The notes below the pieces were generated by a model that was not told the DNA's origin, did no database searches, and was given only the letters and a program-made list of their open reading frames with translations. A DNA stretch of 64,000 nucleotides from Curvibacter sp. PAE-UM (GTDB lineage: Bacteria; Pseudomonadota; Gammaproteobacteria; Burkholderiales; Burkholderiaceae_C). Each line of letters opens with the position of its first letter. The first letter of the stretch is position 1. Location of the stretch: contig NZ_KQ483358.1 in NCBI RefSeq assembly GCF_001432305.1, positions 570,790-634,789 on the forward strand, in the 5' to 3' direction. The position numbers and the translations under genes are program-made. Positions 32,559-42,178 of the stretch are shown in pieces.

Positions 32559-32687
32559 ATGTCCCACAAGCCGTCCCCGTCCGCTGATCCGATCGAAAGC
32601 ATCGTGCACTCCATCCCGGTCGTGATTCCGGTGCTCGGCGCCCTGATGATCTTCCTGCTGGCCTTCATCGCCGTCTTCATGGCCTGA
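32559..32687 (+). CDS. small single-span membrane protein (42 aa)
   Basis: A 42-codon gene: MSHKPSPSADPIESIVHSIP is followed by one hydrophobic span VVIPVLGALMIFLLAFIAVF and ends FMA. GAGGAA lies 6 nt before the ATG, and the codons show the usual GC-rich third positions. It is too short for routine calling. It stands alone between the divergent AAA+ gene and the convergent modC. The N terminus is polar and probably cytoplasmic. Small proteins of this kind often tune transporters or kinases, but nothing here identifies a partner. Confidence 0.65.
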   Translation: MSHKPSPSADPIESIVHSIPVVIPVLGALMIFLLAFIAVFMA

Positions 32688-32697
32688 GCCCGGCGCC

Positions 32698-33854
<1,157 letters not shown>

Positions 33855-33858
<4 letters not shown>

Positions 33859-34535
33859 CGCTCCTGCAAGGTGCGCGCCGCCGCCTGGCGCCGGTCCGCT
33901 GCAAAGACCAGCGCCAGCGCCAGCAGCGAGAACAGCACCAGCGCCAGGGCCATGCCGTGGGCGCCAGCCAGGTCGAAGGCCTGGACCCGGTCATAGATGG
34001 CCACGCTCAGGGTGCGCGTCTCGCCCGGGATGCTGCCGCCCACCATCAGCACCACGCCGAATTCGCCCAGGGTGTGCGCCACCGTCAGCGCCACACCGGC
34101 CAGCAGGCCGGGCCAGGCCAGCGGCAGCTCGATGCGCCAGAAGGTCTGCCACACACTCAGGCCCGAGACCCAGGCCGCCTCGCGCAGGCTGTGCGGCAAG
34201 GCGGCAAAGGCACGCTGGATGGGCTGCACCATGAAAGGCAGGTTGACCAGCACACTGGCCAGCAACAATCCCTCGAAACTGAACACCAGGCGCAGGTTCA
34301 GCGTCGAGCCCAGCCAGGCACCGAGCGCCGAGCCCTGGCCGAAGACCAGCAGCAGGTAAAAACCGATCACCGTGGGGGGGAGCAGCAGCGGCAACATGAG
34401 CAGCGCCTCCACCAGCGGCTTGCCACGCCAGGCACTCAGCGCCAGCCAGCGCGCCAGCCACAGGCCCGGCGGCAGCAGCAGCAGCGCAGTGGCCGCGGCG
34501 AGCAGCAGGGAGACGCGGGCGGCCTGGTAGTCCAT
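33855..34535 (-). CDS. modB: molybdate ABC transporter permease
   Basis: Inner-membrane permease of 226 aa with about six hydrophobic segments. The LLLPPTVIGFYLLLVFGQGSALG region and the EAA-like loop EAAWVSGLSVWQTFWRIELPLAWPG are characteristic of ModB. GEFGVVLMVGGSIPGETRTLS near the C terminus is also typical. It is embedded in the modA-modB-modC order. It carries molybdate across the membrane, supporting molybdoenzymes such as nitrate reductase or xanthine/aldehyde oxidases. Confidence 0.95.
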
Positions 34536-34565
34536 GCGCCGATTATGTCCGCGGGCTCTGCGCCA

Positions 34566-35405
34566 TCAGACGGTGAAGCCGTAACGCCGGAACACTGCCT
34601 GGGCAGCGGGCGTCTGCAGATAGTCATACAGGCGCTGGGCACCGGGTGGCGCATCCCTCAGCAGCACCATGCGCTGGCGCATGGGCTGGTGCAGGCTTTC
34701 CGGAAGCAGGATGGTCCGGACCTGGCGTGCCACTTCCGGGGCCAGCGCCAGGGCCTGCGCGGTGATGCCGGCCTGGGCGGCGCCGGTTGTGACGAACTGG
34801 GTGGCCTGGGCGATGTTCTCGCCCAGCACCAGTCTGGTTTTTGCCAGGCTCCACACACCCAGCTTCTCCAGTGCTTGCTGGGCGGCCCGCCCATAGGGCG
34901 CATGCTCGGGGTTGGCGATGGCGAACTTGCCGACCTGGGACCATCCCGCCTGCAAGCCCTTGAGTTCCGGGTCCAGTTGCAGCGTCGAGGCCGCCGGCAC
35001 GATCAGCGCGATCCGCCCCAGGCCGTAGACAGCACCGCGATCCGCCAGCCCGTCCGGCAGACGCCGCGTCAGACCCGCCTCGGCCAGCTGCAGGACCCAG
35101 CTCTCGTCAGCCGACATGAAAAGATGCACCGGCAACCCCTGCCGGATCTGGCGCGCAAAGTTGCCGGACGATCCAAAACTGGCCTCGACCCTGAGGCCCG
35201 TTTCCCTCTGGAAGGTCTCCAGCAGCTGAGCCAGTACAAACTTCAGGTCGCTGGCTGCAGCAACGCGCAGCACGGGCGGGTTGGCCCAGCTCGGCCGCAC
35301 CGCCAGACCCAGGGCCAGCAGCCCCAGGCAGTGCCGCCGCCGCAGGCCCGGGCTTGCTTTGGAAGTCTGTTTTTGATGAGGCATAAAGTTATGCATGTTT
35401 TGCAT
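34566..35405 (-). CDS. modA: molybdate ABC transporter substrate-binding protein
   Basis: Periplasmic molybdate/tungstate receptor of 279 aa. A basic leader RRRHCLGLLALGLAVRPSWA forms the signal peptide. The mature protein has VAAASDLKFVLAQL near the start, FGSSGNFARQIRQGLPVHLFMSAD (oxyanion-binding serine region), and the C-terminal DYLQTPAAQAVFRRYGF, all typical of ModA. The start codon is uncertain: ATGs at 35405, 35396 and 35384 are in frame and none has a good SD. It leads the modABC operon. Confidence 0.93.
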   Translation of the reverse strand: MQNMHNFMPHQKQTSKASPGLRRRHCLGLLALGLAVRPSWANPPVLRVAAASDLKFVLAQLLETFQRETGLRVEASFGSSGNFARQIRQGLPVHLFMSADESWVLQLAEAGLTRRLPDGLADRGAVYGLGRIALIVPAASTLQLDPELKGLQAGWSQVGKFAIANPEHAPYGRAAQQALEKLGVWSLAKTRLVLGENIAQATQFVTTGAAQAGITAQALALAPEVARQVRTILLPESLHQPMRQRMVLLRDAPPGAQRLYDYLQTPAAQAVFRRYGFTV

Positions 35406-35415
35406 GGATTTCGGC

Positions 35416-35437
35416 TGTAACCCGGATGTAACCCGGG
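35416..35437. repeat. 11-bp tandem direct repeat upstream of modA
   Basis: TGTAACCCGGA and TGTAACCCGGG stand head to tail with no gap, ending 11 nt from the first modA start codon. This is a possible binding site for a regulator in the modA leader. It does not resemble the ModE palindrome I know, so any regulator is unnamed. Confidence 0.55.
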
Positions 35438-35573
35438 ATCCACTTCATACAATGGCCCGCACAGCGGTGCCAGCCGCCTCTTGAGGCCCTTGGTGCCAGG
35501 CATTTTCCGGCAGTTGCGGGCCACCCCTCGCGGGCCGGTTTCGAAGAGATCACCATAACCAGGAGCCTAATCC

Positions 35574-37454
35574 ATGAATTCCCCCGTGATGCAGGGCCTA
35601 CACCTCAATGCACCGAGCCATGTGAAACACGCCCGGCTGCTGGCCTGGGTGGCCGACATGGCCGCCCTGTGCAAGCCCGACGCCATCTACTGGTGCGACG
35701 GCAGCGACGAAGAGTACCAGCGCCTGTGCGAGCAACTGGTCCAGGCCGGCACGTTCACCAGGCTCAACGAAGCCAAGCGCCCCAACAGCTTCCTGTGCCG
35801 CTCCGACGCCAGCGACGTGGCGCGCGTGGAAGACCGCACCTTCATCTGCTCGGCCCGCAAGGACGATGCCGGCCCGACCAACAACTGGGTCGAGCCGACC
35901 GAGATGCGTGCGCTGCTGCAGTACGGCAAGGCCGATGGCACGCCCGCCCTCTTCAACGGCTGCATGAAGGGCCGCACCATGTACGTGGTGCCCTTCTCCA
36001 TGGGCCCGCTGGGCAGCGACATCGCCCACATTGGTGTCGAACTCTCCGACAGCGCCTACGTGGCCGTCAACATGAAGCTCATGACACGCATGGGCAAGCC
36101 CGTCTTCGAGGTGCTGGGCACGGACGGCGATTTCGTGCCGGCCATGCACACCGTGGGCGCGCCGCTGCAGCCGGGCCAGCAGGACAGCAAGTGGCCCTGC
36201 AACCAGACCAAGTACATCGTGCACTACCCCGAAACGCGCGAGATCTGGTCCTACGGTTCCGGCTACGGCGGCAACGCGCTGCTGGGCAAGAAGTGCTTCG
36301 CGCTGCGCATCGCCTCCAACATGGGCCGCGACGAAGGCTGGCTGGCCGAGCACATGCTGATCCTGGGCGTGACCAGCCCCAAGGGCAAGAAGTACCACGT
36401 GGCCGCCGCCTTCCCCAGCGCCTGCGGCAAGACCAATTTCTCCATGCTGGTCCCGCCGACGGGCTTCGAGGGCTGGAAGGTCACCACCATCGGTGACGAC
36501 ATTGCCTGGATCAAGCCGGGCAAGGATGGCCGCATGTACGCCATCAACCCGGAAGCCGGCTACTTCGGCGTGGCCCCCGGTACCAACTACAAGACCAACC
36601 CGAACTGCATGGAATCGCTCAAGAGCGATGTGATCTACACCAACGTCGCTCTGACCGACGACGGCGATGTCTGGTGGGAAGGCATGGACGGCGCGGCGCC
36701 GGCCCACGCCATCGACTGGCGGGGCTTGGACTGGACACCCCAGATCGCCAAGGAAACCGGCGCCAAGGCGGCCCACCCGAATTCGCGTTTCACCGTGGCC
36801 GCCACCAACAACCCGGCCCTGGACCCCGAATGGGACAACCCCAAAGGCGTGACCATCGACGCCTTCATCTTCGGTGGTCGCCGTTCCAACACCGTGCCGC
36901 TGGTGACCGAGGCCCGCAACTGGGTGGAAGGCGTCTACATGGCCGCCACCATGGGTTCGGAAACCACGGCGGCCATCATCGGCCAGCAGGGCGTGGTGCG
37001 CCGTGACCCGTTTGCCATGCTGCCCTTCACCGGCTACCACATGGGTGACTACTTCCAGCACTGGCTCAACCTGGGCGAGAAGGTTGCCGCGCAGGGCGGC
37101 CGCCTGCCGTCCATCTTCACGACCAACTGGTTCCGCAAGGGTGAGGACGGCAAGTTCGTCTGGCCCGGCTACGGCGAGAACATGCGCGTGCTCAAGTGGA
37201 TGATCGACCGCATCGAGGACGAGGTCCAGGGCAAGGAGCACTTCTACGGCCTGACCCCGAGCTACGACGAAGTCAACTGGAAGGGCCTGGACTTCACGCC
37301 CGAGCAGTTCCACGCTGTGACCAGCATCGACAAGCAGCTCTGGCTCAGCGAGCTCAAGCTGCACGACACGCTGTTCGAGCAGATCGATGCACGCCTGCCC
37401 AAGGCCCTGCGCGATACACGCCAGCGCATCGAAAAGCTGCTGACCGCCGGCTGA
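35574..37454 (+). CDS. pckG: phosphoenolpyruvate carboxykinase (GTP)
   Basis: GTP-dependent PEPCK, converting oxaloacetate to phosphoenolpyruvate for gluconeogenesis in the cytosol. The 626-aa length and motifs match: the substrate loop [15 protein letters not shown], kinase 1 motif [12 protein letters not shown] (reactive cysteine near residue 283), GDDIAWI metal site, and [11 protein letters not shown] guanine-loop region. AGGAG lies 8 nt before the ATG. A bidirectional intrinsic terminator follows 25 bp after the stop. It faces modA with a 168-bp spacer. Confidence 0.97.
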   Translation: MNSPVMQGLHLNAPSHVKHARLLAWVADMAALCKPDAIYWCDGSDEEYQRLCEQLVQAGTFTRLNEAKRPNSFLCRSDASDVARVEDRTFICSARKDDAGPTNNWVEPTEMRALLQYGKADGTPALFNGCMKGRTMYVVPFSMGPLGSDIAHIGVELSDSAYVAVNMKLMTRMGKPVFEVLGTDGDFVPAMHTVGAPLQPGQQDSKWPCNQTKYIVHYPETREIWSYGSGYGGNALLGKKCFALRIASNMGRDEGWLAEHMLILGVTSPKGKKYHVAAAFPSACGKTNFSMLVPPTGFEGWKVTTIGDDIAWIKPGKDGRMYAINPEAGYFGVAPGTNYKTNPNCMESLKSDVIYTNVALTDDGDVWWEGMDGAAPAHAIDWRGLDWTPQIAKETGAKAAHPNSRFTVAATNNPALDPEWDNPKGVTIDAFIFGGRRSNTVPLVTEARNWVEGVYMAATMGSETTAAIIGQQGVVRRDPFAMLPFTGYHMGDYFQHWLNLGEKVAAQGGRLPSIFTTNWFRKGEDGKFVWPGYGENMRVLKWMIDRIEDEVQGKEHFYGLTPSYDEVNWKGLDFTPEQFHAVTSIDKQLWLSELKLHDTLFEQIDARLPKALRDTRQRIEKLLTAG

Positions 37455-37478
37455 TCCGGCTGCCGCCGGCAAGTAAAA

Positions 37479-37503
37479 AGCCACCGCGAGCGGTGGCTTT
37501 TTT
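37479..37503. terminator. bidirectional intrinsic terminator after pckG
   Basis: AGCCACCGC-GA-GCGGTGGCT with an A-tract before and a T-tract after. It can end both pckG (+) and the convergent membrane-protein gene (-). The stem sequence is repeated almost exactly in the next terminator at 38287. Confidence 0.88.
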
Positions 37504-37539
37504 ACAGGGTGCGTCAGCCAGCGGCTGGCTGGCCGGCCT

Positions 37540-38193
37540 TCAGTTCTGCTCTGGTGGCGCCACGCTGACGCCCCGGCTGGCGCGGACGTTTCCGGAAGGC
37601 TCGCGCAGCCTGAGCGCGACCGCCTCGGGCACCAGGCCTGGCGGCAGCTGGATCTTGCCTTCGGTCTTGATGTACCGCCCGACCCGCATCTGGGCGTTGC
37701 CCGCGGTTCGCTGCCCCGCGGGGGGGTACTCCCATAGCGTGGGACGCCCCTCCAGGGTTCCCTGGACCAGGAACTCCAGCGTGCCCTCATAAAGGCGCCC
37801 CTCGTTGGAAATGGTGAACTCGTAGCGCAACTGGCCCGGAACGGCGTTGTCGCGTACGACCTGGAATGCCTGGATGTCCAGGCCTTCGAGCTTGCGCAAC
37901 TCCATCACATCCGGCTTCGCTGCGGCCGGGATGCTGCGCTCCGGCTGTGCCGCTTTCTGCGGGTCCCCGGGCTGGGGTGCAGACACGGCGACTGGGGCCG
38001 ACCCGGCCACCCGCTGCCGGTACCGCTCGAAAAGAATCCCCGCGTAGAACAGCGCCGCACAGACCAGCACCAGGCCGGCCATCCTGAACCCGCCCAGCAC
38101 CATGGCTTTCCAGCGTGGCAGGGGTTCGTTGATCACGATACTCGGCGGCATTTGCGCAAACAAGGTCCGGCCGATAGAAAAGGGCATGCCCAT
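37540..38193 (-). CDS. single-span membrane protein, function unknown
   Basis: Protein of about 217 aa with a cytoplasmic N-terminal tail, one transmembrane helix (MAGLVLVCAALFYAGILF, about residues 37-54) and a periplasmic or cytoplasmic C-terminal beta domain (LDIQAFQVVRDNAVPGQLRY, then FLVQGTLEGRPTLWEYPP). I recognise the general look of Burkholderiales DUF membrane proteins that follow other envelope genes but cannot name the family. The start is uncertain (38193, 38187 or 38151). It is bracketed by two near-identical terminators, so it is a monocistronic unit. Confidence 0.7.
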   Translation of the reverse strand: MGMPFSIGRTLFAQMPPSIVINEPLPRWKAMVLGGFRMAGLVLVCAALFYAGILFERYRQRVAGSAPVAVSAPQPGDPQKAAQPERSIPAAAKPDVMELRKLEGLDIQAFQVVRDNAVPGQLRYEFTISNEGRLYEGTLEFLVQGTLEGRPTLWEYPPAGQRTAGNAQMRVGRYIKTEGKIQLPPGLVPEAVALRLREPSGNVRASRGVSVAPPEQN

Positions 38194-38286
38194 GTGTTTA
38201 TGAATCTCTAGTTTACAGACGAGACACTCGCTTCCCATCCTGGCTATGCAGCCCGATTATCACCGGGAGCTTGCCCCTGCACATGA

Positions 38287-38316
38287 GAAAAAGCCACCGC
38301 ATGCGGTGGCTTTTTC
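38287..38316. terminator. palindromic bidirectional terminator
   Basis: A perfect 30-nt palindrome: GAAAAAGCCACCGCA followed by its complement TGCGGTGGCTTTTTC. It shares the AGCCACCGC/GCGGTGGCT stem with the pckG terminator. It lies between two minus-strand genes and ends transcription of the 173-aa membrane-protein gene. Confidence 0.85.
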
Positions 38317-38357
38317 TTGCGGCCCATGGCCGCGCGCTGCGGTAGACCGGCCTGGTC

Positions 38358-38879
38358 TTACTCGTTCCAGATGCGATTCGTCAGGCGTGCGACGCGACCC
38401 GCAGCAGCGTAATTCACCACCGGGACCACCGTCTCGCTGGCCACGGCATCTTCGGCGTCATCCTGGACGCGGCTGGCTGCCGCCTGGATATCGGCCATCA
38501 CGCGGGGGTCCTTGCGGGCCAGATCCCACAGACGCTCGTCGGCACGGCGACGGGCCAGGCCTTGCGACCAGCCGTCCAGGCCGACCATGACGCGGCCAGC
38601 CAGGCTGCGCGCCGTCGGGGCCAACAGGGCCAGGGCCGCAAAACCGATCACCCACATCAGCACCCAGGCGGCCAGCAGGTGACCATCCGCCCAGGTTTCC
38701 ATGAGCTGGTCAGCCACCACCACCAGGGTCGCCACCATGGCGGCCAACAGCACGCCGGCCAAGCCGCGTGTCGCGTCCAAGCCCTTGCGCAGGATGCCGG
38801 CGCTGTGCATCACACGCTCCATGCGCTCCACGCCCGGATGACGGGTCGGGTACTCAAGGTGTACGAAACTGTTGTTCAT
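38358..38879 (-). CDS. two-span membrane protein, function unknown
   Basis: Protein of 173 aa with two adjacent hydrophobic helices (GLAGVLLAAMVATLVVVADQL, about 39-59, and LLAAWVLMWVIGFAALALL, about 68-86) flanked by basic residues, and a helical C-terminal tail (DLARKDPRVMADIQAAASRVQDDAEDA). I do not recognise the family. The start has a strong SD (AGGAGG, 7 nt spacing). It is divergent from a LysR-type gene, with a 118-bp AT-rich spacer, so it may be that regulator's target. Confidence 0.75.
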   Translation of the reverse strand: MNNSFVHLEYPTRHPGVERMERVMHSAGILRKGLDATRGLAGVLLAAMVATLVVVADQLMETWADGHLLAAWVLMWVIGFAALALLAPTARSLAGRVMVGLDGWSQGLARRRADERLWDLARKDPRVMADIQAAASRVQDDAEDAVASETVVPVVNYAAAGRVARLTNRIWNE

Positions 38880-38956
38880 GGTGAACCTCCTGGTTGAGAT
38901 CTTTGCTGCAATGCGGGAATGTTAGGGTTTTTACTACTGTTGTTCAACTTTATATT

Positions 38957-38972
38957 AATGATGAGCGTCATT
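38957..38972. promoter_or_regulatory. dyad AATGA-N6-TCATT in divergent promoter
   Basis: The AT-rich spacer between the membrane-protein gene and the LysR gene holds the inverted repeat AATGA-TGAGCG-TCATT, followed by GATATATTAT as a possible -10 box of the regulator. LysR-type proteins often bind such divergent dyads. Weak on its own. Confidence 0.4.
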
Positions 38973-38997
38973 CATGATGGTGATATATTATCTCCCC

Positions 38998-39957
38998 ATG
39001 GCTGAACTCAACTTCCGCACCCTGGATCTGAATCTGCTGCGTGTGTTCAACGAGGTCATGACCGAGCGCAGCCTGACCAAGGCAGCCAGCAAGCTAGCAC
39101 TCACTCAACCAGCCGTCAGCAACGCACTGCGCCGTCTGCGTACCGTACTGGGCGACGAACTCCTGCGCCGCAGCGGCCAGGGCCTGGAGCCCACGCCGCG
39201 CGCCCTGGCCTTGTGGCCGACGGTGCAGCAGGCCCTGCAGGCTTTGCAGGAGACGCTGGCGCCGGGCAACTTCGTGCCCGGTCAGGCCAACACCACCTTC
39301 GTGCTGGCCATGGCCGACGCCACGGCCGCCGAACTGATCCCCGGCCTGATCGCCGTCATCGACCGCGAGGCCCCGGGCGTGACCATCCGCGTGGTGCCGC
39401 TGACCACGCGCGATCCGCGCCGTCTGCTCGACGAGGAGGCAGCCGACCTGGCCATCGGCTACTTTCCGGCCGTGCTGGCCTCACTGACGGCCCAGGCCCA
39501 GGCCGGTGAGACCGTGGCCTTCGAGCACCAGCGCCTCTACCTCAGCAACTATGTCTGCGTGATGCGGCGCGACCATCCCCTGGCCCGCGAGGAGCTGACG
39601 CTGGACCGTTATTGCGCAGCGCGCCACCTGCTGGTCAGCTTCTCGGGCCGGCCCTACGGCTTCATCGACGAGGCGCTGGCCGGACTGGGTCGGCAACGCC
39701 ACATCGTGCTTACCGTCAACCAGTTCTTCACAGCCGGCCGCGTGGTGGCGACGTCCGATCTGCTGACCGTGCTGCCGCGGCATTTCGTGAGCGTGACCGG
39801 CATCGCCGACCAGCTGGTGCTGCGCGAATTGCCCTTCAAGGTCCCGGCCGTGCACGTCGATGCGCTATGGCACCGGCGCCTGCAGCACAGCGGCGCGCAC
39901 GCGTGGCTGCGCGAGGTGCTCGCGCACCTGCCGCAACAGCGTCGGCAGGACGAATAA
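38998..39957 (+). CDS. LysR-family transcriptional regulator
   Basis: LTTR of 319 aa. The winged helix-turn-helix fills residues 8-66 (LDLNLLRVFNEVMTERSLTKAASKLALTQPAVSNALRRLR), followed by the dimer helix and a periplasmic-binding-protein-like effector domain (residues 92-300). The LYLSNYVCVMRRDHPLA segment resembles NodD/LinR-type regulators of aromatic or flavonoid-related genes. The effector is unknown. MAELNFRTLDLN is chosen as start; an upstream in-frame ATG (38974) would add eight residues from the promoter region. Confidence 0.92.
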   Translation: MAELNFRTLDLNLLRVFNEVMTERSLTKAASKLALTQPAVSNALRRLRTVLGDELLRRSGQGLEPTPRALALWPTVQQALQALQETLAPGNFVPGQANTTFVLAMADATAAELIPGLIAVIDREAPGVTIRVVPLTTRDPRRLLDEEAADLAIGYFPAVLASLTAQAQAGETVAFEHQRLYLSNYVCVMRRDHPLAREELTLDRYCAARHLLVSFSGRPYGFIDEALAGLGRQRHIVLTVNQFFTAGRVVATSDLLTVLPRHFVSVTGIADQLVLRELPFKVPAVHVDALWHRRLQHSGAHAWLREVLAHLPQQRRQDE

Positions 39958-39973
39958 GTATTACCCCTTCTTT

Positions 39974-39987
39974 TTGACCAGGGTCAA
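39974..39987 (+). promoter_or_regulatory. FNR/ANR-type box before the universal stress gene
   Basis: TTGACCAGGGTCAA is a perfect TTGAC-N4-GTCAA dyad, close to the FNR consensus TTGAT-N4-ATCAA. GATAAA near 40007 fits as -10 box, placing the dyad around -40 from the start of transcription, the position of an FNR-activated class II promoter. Confidence 0.65.
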
Positions 39988-40044
39988 TCGGTCGTACGAT
40001 CGGCCCGATAAACTCCGGTACACCGAAAAGAAAGGAAATCCCCC

Positions 40045-40467
40045 ATGAAAATTCTTCTGGCCGTTGATGGCAGCGAGTACACCAAGAAGATGCTGGCCTA
40101 CCTGACCACGCATGACAGCCTGTTCAGCGCAGACAACAGCTACACCATTTTTACGGCCCAGCCCCAGTTGCCCCCCCGTGCGCGCGCGGCTGTCGGCAAG
40201 GAAATCGTCGACAAGTACCACACCGAAGAAGCCGAGAAGATCGTGGGCCCGGTGTCCAAGTTCCTCGCCCGCCATGGCATCGAGGCCAAGAGCCAGTGGA
40301 AGGTCGGCCATGCCGGCGAGACCATCGCCAAGGCTGCCGAGTCCGGCAAGTTCGACCTGGTCGTCATGGGCTCGCACGGCCACAGCGCCCTGGGCAATCT
40401 GGTGCTGGGGTCGGTCGCCACGCAGGTGCTGGCGCACTGCTCGGTGCCCGTGCTGCTGGTGCGCTGA
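40045..40467 (+). CDS. universal stress protein (UspA family)
   Basis: Cytosolic stress protein of 140 aa. The ATP-binding pattern G-x2-G-x9-G-S is present in MGSHGHSALGNLVLGSVATQVL (about residues 107-128), ending with SVPVLLVR. Such proteins aid survival during starvation, oxygen limitation and oxidative stress. The FNR-type box upstream predicts induction at low oxygen. GAAAGGAAA precedes the ATG. Confidence 0.94.
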   Translation: MKILLAVDGSEYTKKMLAYLTTHDSLFSADNSYTIFTAQPQLPPRARAAVGKEIVDKYHTEEAEKIVGPVSKFLARHGIEAKSQWKVGHAGETIAKAAESGKFDLVVMGSHGHSALGNLVLGSVATQVLAHCSVPVLLVR

Positions 40468-40484
40468 GCCGCACCCGCCAGCCG

Positions 40485-41258
40485 TCACCGGCCAAACGCG
40501 GCAGGTGACGGCAGCTCCGCCAGGGACCGGAACGCCGGCCTGGCGAAGTAATACCCCTGGAAGAGTTCCACCCCGAGATCCTGCAGCGCCAGGTACTCCT
40601 CGCGCGTCTCGATGCCCTCGGCAATCACCTGGATGGAAAGCTCACGGCAGACCGCCATCATGCCCCGCACGATGGCCTGTCGCCGCCGGTCGTGATCGAT
40701 CCCGCGGATCAGCGCCATATCCAGCTTGATCAGATCGGTCTGGATCTCCGCCAGCAGGTTCAGGCCCGCATGCCCCGCGCCGAAATCGTCCAGTGCCGTC
40801 AGGAAGCCTCGCTCCTTGTAGTGGCGCACGATGTTGCGCACATGGCCCAGGTCGGTGATGTACTCGTTCTCCGTGAACTCGAAAATGATCTGCCGGATCG
40901 GAAAGTTGTACGTTTCGGCCGCCTCGATCGTGGTGCGTATGCACAGCTCGGGCCGGTACACCGCGTTGGGCATGAAGTTGATGCTGATCAGCGAGGGCAC
41001 CTGCAGTTCGGCCGCCAGCTGGATGGCCTTGACGCGGCAGGCCTGGTCGAAGGCATACCGGTTGTCTTCGTTGACATGCTGGAAGACCTGGGCGGCCGGT
41101 TCTCCCTGCAGGCCGCGCACCAGCGCCTCCTGCGCATAGACGGTCTGCGTGCTGGCGTGCACGATGGGCTGGAAGGCCATGGCGAAATCGAAGCCCAGGC
41201 CGGCCCCGGCCGCACATTCGGCACAGCCGATCTTGCGGAAGTTCTTCTGTTCAAGCAT
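40485..41258 (-). CDS. EAL-domain c-di-GMP phosphodiesterase
   Basis: Protein of 257 aa that is almost only an EAL domain. Catalytic landmarks are all present: YAQEALVRG (EAL), SINFMPNAV (asparagine), FEFTENEYI, DDFGAGHAGL (double aspartate), LIKLDMALIRG (lysine) and VIAEGIETREE (glutamate). It should hydrolyse cyclic di-GMP to pGpG. The N terminus has a CAECAAG cysteine pair, which could bind a metal or respond to redox. No sensor domain is attached. The M14 peptidase gene lies 28 nt upstream on the same strand. Confidence 0.9.
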   Translation of the reverse strand: MLEQKNFRKIGCAECAAGAGLGFDFAMAFQPIVHASTQTVYAQEALVRGLQGEPAAQVFQHVNEDNRYAFDQACRVKAIQLAAELQVPSLISINFMPNAVYRPELCIRTTIEAAETYNFPIRQIIFEFTENEYITDLGHVRNIVRHYKERGFLTALDDFGAGHAGLNLLAEIQTDLIKLDMALIRGIDHDRRRQAIVRGMMAVCRELSIQVIAEGIETREEYLALQDLGVELFQGYYFARPAFRSLAELPSPAAFGR

Positions 41259-41286
41259 GACAACACGGCTCCAGGGTCTTGCCCAT

Positions 41287-42135
41287 TCAACGTTGCAGGG
41301 TGCTCTGGGCGCCGTCCGCCATGGCGCCCGCCCAGGTCACGCCCATCCATTGCCTCAAATCTTGCCACATACGCTGGATCTCCACGTTGCGCGGGGTCAG
41401 CAAGGCGCTGGGCAGCTCGATCGTCACCACGGGCATGCCCTTGTGCACGCCACCGTAGTGGCCCAGCGAGCCGGGGAAGATGCCCACCTGGTCCAGGTAG
41501 AGCCGTCCCAGGCGACGCGGTGGCTCGATCGGGCCGTCGAAATCCAGCACACCATAAGGCGCGTGGATGCTGACGATCAGGTTGGGCTTGAAGCGCTGCA
41601 TCTCGTCGTGCAGGTAACGGCTCTCGGGCTCGCTCAGCGGCGTCTTGCCCGGCCAGCGGCGCGGGTCCTTGCGGGTGCGCTTTTCCCAGTAGAAGGCCGC
41701 ATCGCGCTCCCAGTTGGGCGTGGGGAAATTGCGGTTGAGGTCGACACCATTGGCATTGACGCGGCGCGCCGGCTTGTCGAAGAGGCCGTCGGGGTTGAGC
41801 GCGGGGATGAAACGCCAGTGGATGGGCTCGTTCGCGTCCTGGGCCAGCCGGATCCAGTGCAGCGCCACCGAAGCCGATGACAGCTCGTCGCCATGCATGC
41901 CGCCGATCACCAGCACGCGCAGGCGCGCCGTGGCAGGCTGCACGTCGCGCGTGTAGATCATCCGGCCCTTGACGCTGCGGCCCTCGCTGACTTGAAGGCC
42001 AGCGGCCTGGCACAGGGCCCAGCTCACGTTCGGCAGACGGGCGTAAAACTCGTCGCACGCCCGGTCAGCAGCGCGCACGCCATCGACCAGCAACAGCGGC
42101 ACGGTCGCGGCCGCCATCCATTTCCAGAAACGCAT
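41287..42135 (-). CDS. M14-family zinc carboxypeptidase-like protein
   Basis: Predicted exported peptidase of 282 aa. MRFWKWMAAATVPLLLVDGVRA is the signal peptide. Zinc ligands occur as IGGMHGDELS (H and E, about residue 78-84) and a later histidine in IVSIHAPYG. FIPALNPDGL and VDLNRNFPTPNW are diagnostic of the M14 family and close to murein peptide amidase (MpaA)-like enzymes. It may trim peptidoglycan peptides in the periplasm. The EAL gene follows 28 nt downstream. Confidence 0.9.
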   Translation of the reverse strand: MRFWKWMAAATVPLLLVDGVRAADRACDEFYARLPNVSWALCQAAGLQVSEGRSVKGRMIYTRDVQPATARLRVLVIGGMHGDELSSASVALHWIRLAQDANEPIHWRFIPALNPDGLFDKPARRVNANGVDLNRNFPTPNWERDAAFYWEKRTRKDPRRWPGKTPLSEPESRYLHDEMQRFKPNLIVSIHAPYGVLDFDGPIEPPRRLGRLYLDQVGIFPGSLGHYGGVHKGMPVVTIELPSALLTPRNVEIQRMWQDLRQWMGVTWAGAMADGAQSTLQR

Positions 42136-42178
42136 GCCGGCATTCTATGGCGCCCCCGATTTCAGGTAAATTGCACGG

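Noticed and set aside
35598-37790. Open frame of over 700 codons antisense to pckG
   Set aside because: Composition is that of an antisense shadow; pckG carries all catalytic motifs on the plus strand.
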